14,523 bases of DNA from DAOTVD01 sp034437075 (GTDB lineage Bacteria; Chloroflexota; Anaerolineae; Aggregatilineales; J027): positions 1 to 14,523 of the forward strand of contig DAOTVD010000370.1 in the NCBI GenBank assembly GCA_034437075.1, given 5' to 3'. The notes below the pieces were generated by a model. That model saw only the letters and a program-made list of their open reading frames with translations, was not told the DNA's origin and did no database searches. The translations under genes were made by a program, and so were the position numbers. This document shows, piece by piece, positions 14,420 through 14,523 of the stretch. Position 1 is the first letter of the stretch, and the number at the start of each line of letters is the position of its first letter.

Positions 14420-14523
14420 ATGCTGAAAATGCCTTCTGTCGTGCCCTTGGTTTTCATTCTAACCGCCTTGTTTTTGGCGGCGTGCGGCTCATCCGATGAG
14501 CCACGTATCGTAACGGCCACCCC
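14420..14523 (+). CDS. Lipoprotein, N-terminal fragment (cut by window edge)
   Basis: Only the first 34 codons are visible. They encode a lipoprotein signal peptide: MLKMPSVVPLVFILTALFLA followed by A and the lipobox cysteine at 22 (LAAC, then GSSDEPRIVTAT). The acidic, small-residue stretch after the cysteine is typical of the tether of surface lipoproteins, like the stalked one at 3856-4785. The ATG at 14420 directly follows an extended -10 element, suggesting its own leaderless transcript. A second ATG three codons in (14429) is an alternative start. Nothing can be said about the mature domain or function. Confidence 0.7.
   Translation, partial: MLKMPSVVPLVFILTALFLAACGSSDEPRIVTAT

Overview
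The window reads as a gene-dense stretch of chromosome from a moderately GC-rich bacterium, most likely an uncultured member of the Chloroflexota (Anaerolineae-like). This is an inference from protein style: a large CapA-like protein of the variant I associate with that phylum, a Uma2 remnant, threonine/proline/glutamate-stalked lipoproteins, and a small Hanks-type kinase. No rRNA, tRNA, CRISPR array, insertion sequence, phage gene or origin is visible. No gene-free stretch exceeds about 120 bases.

Left block (about 1-8180, all minus strand). An apparent eight-gene operon starts from a promoter at about 8155-8183 and runs right to left: lipoyl synthase (lipA), a flippase-like multi-pass membrane protein, a HemY-like FAD-dependent oxidoreductase, a stalked lipoprotein, two M16 peptidase-family subunits, holo-ACP synthase (acpS), and a PhzF-family protein that runs off the left edge. 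The genes are packed with gaps of 9 bases or less or short stop/start overlaps, which suggests translational coupling. lipA and acpS both make prosthetic groups for acyl-carrier-type proteins. The oxidoreductase and flippase-like protein suggest envelope lipid or glycan work. The M16 pair looks like an obligate heterodimer, with zinc ligands in one subunit and the Arg/Tyr pair in the other.

Middle block (8181-11225, minus strand). A CPBP-family intramembrane protease is followed by a secreted CapA-like protein. A truncated Uma2 nuclease remnant lies between that gene and the lipA promoter.

Right block (11341-14523, plus strand). A soluble serine/threonine kinase is divergent from the CPBP gene. 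It is followed by D-lactate dehydrogenase (ldhA), an MBL-fold hydrolase with a helical/winged-helix-like tail, and the first 34 codons of another lipoprotein. Each is preceded by a plausible sigma-70-type -10 element, several of the extended TGn type. The divergent promoter region and the ldhA/MBL junction carry inverted repeats that look regulatory.

Nothing here proves a new system. The best leads are the predicted RNA hairpin over the lipA start, the 9-bp inverted repeat joining the end of ldhA to the start of the MBL gene, the dyad in the divergent promoter, and the split-active-site M16 pair inside a cofactor/envelope operon.
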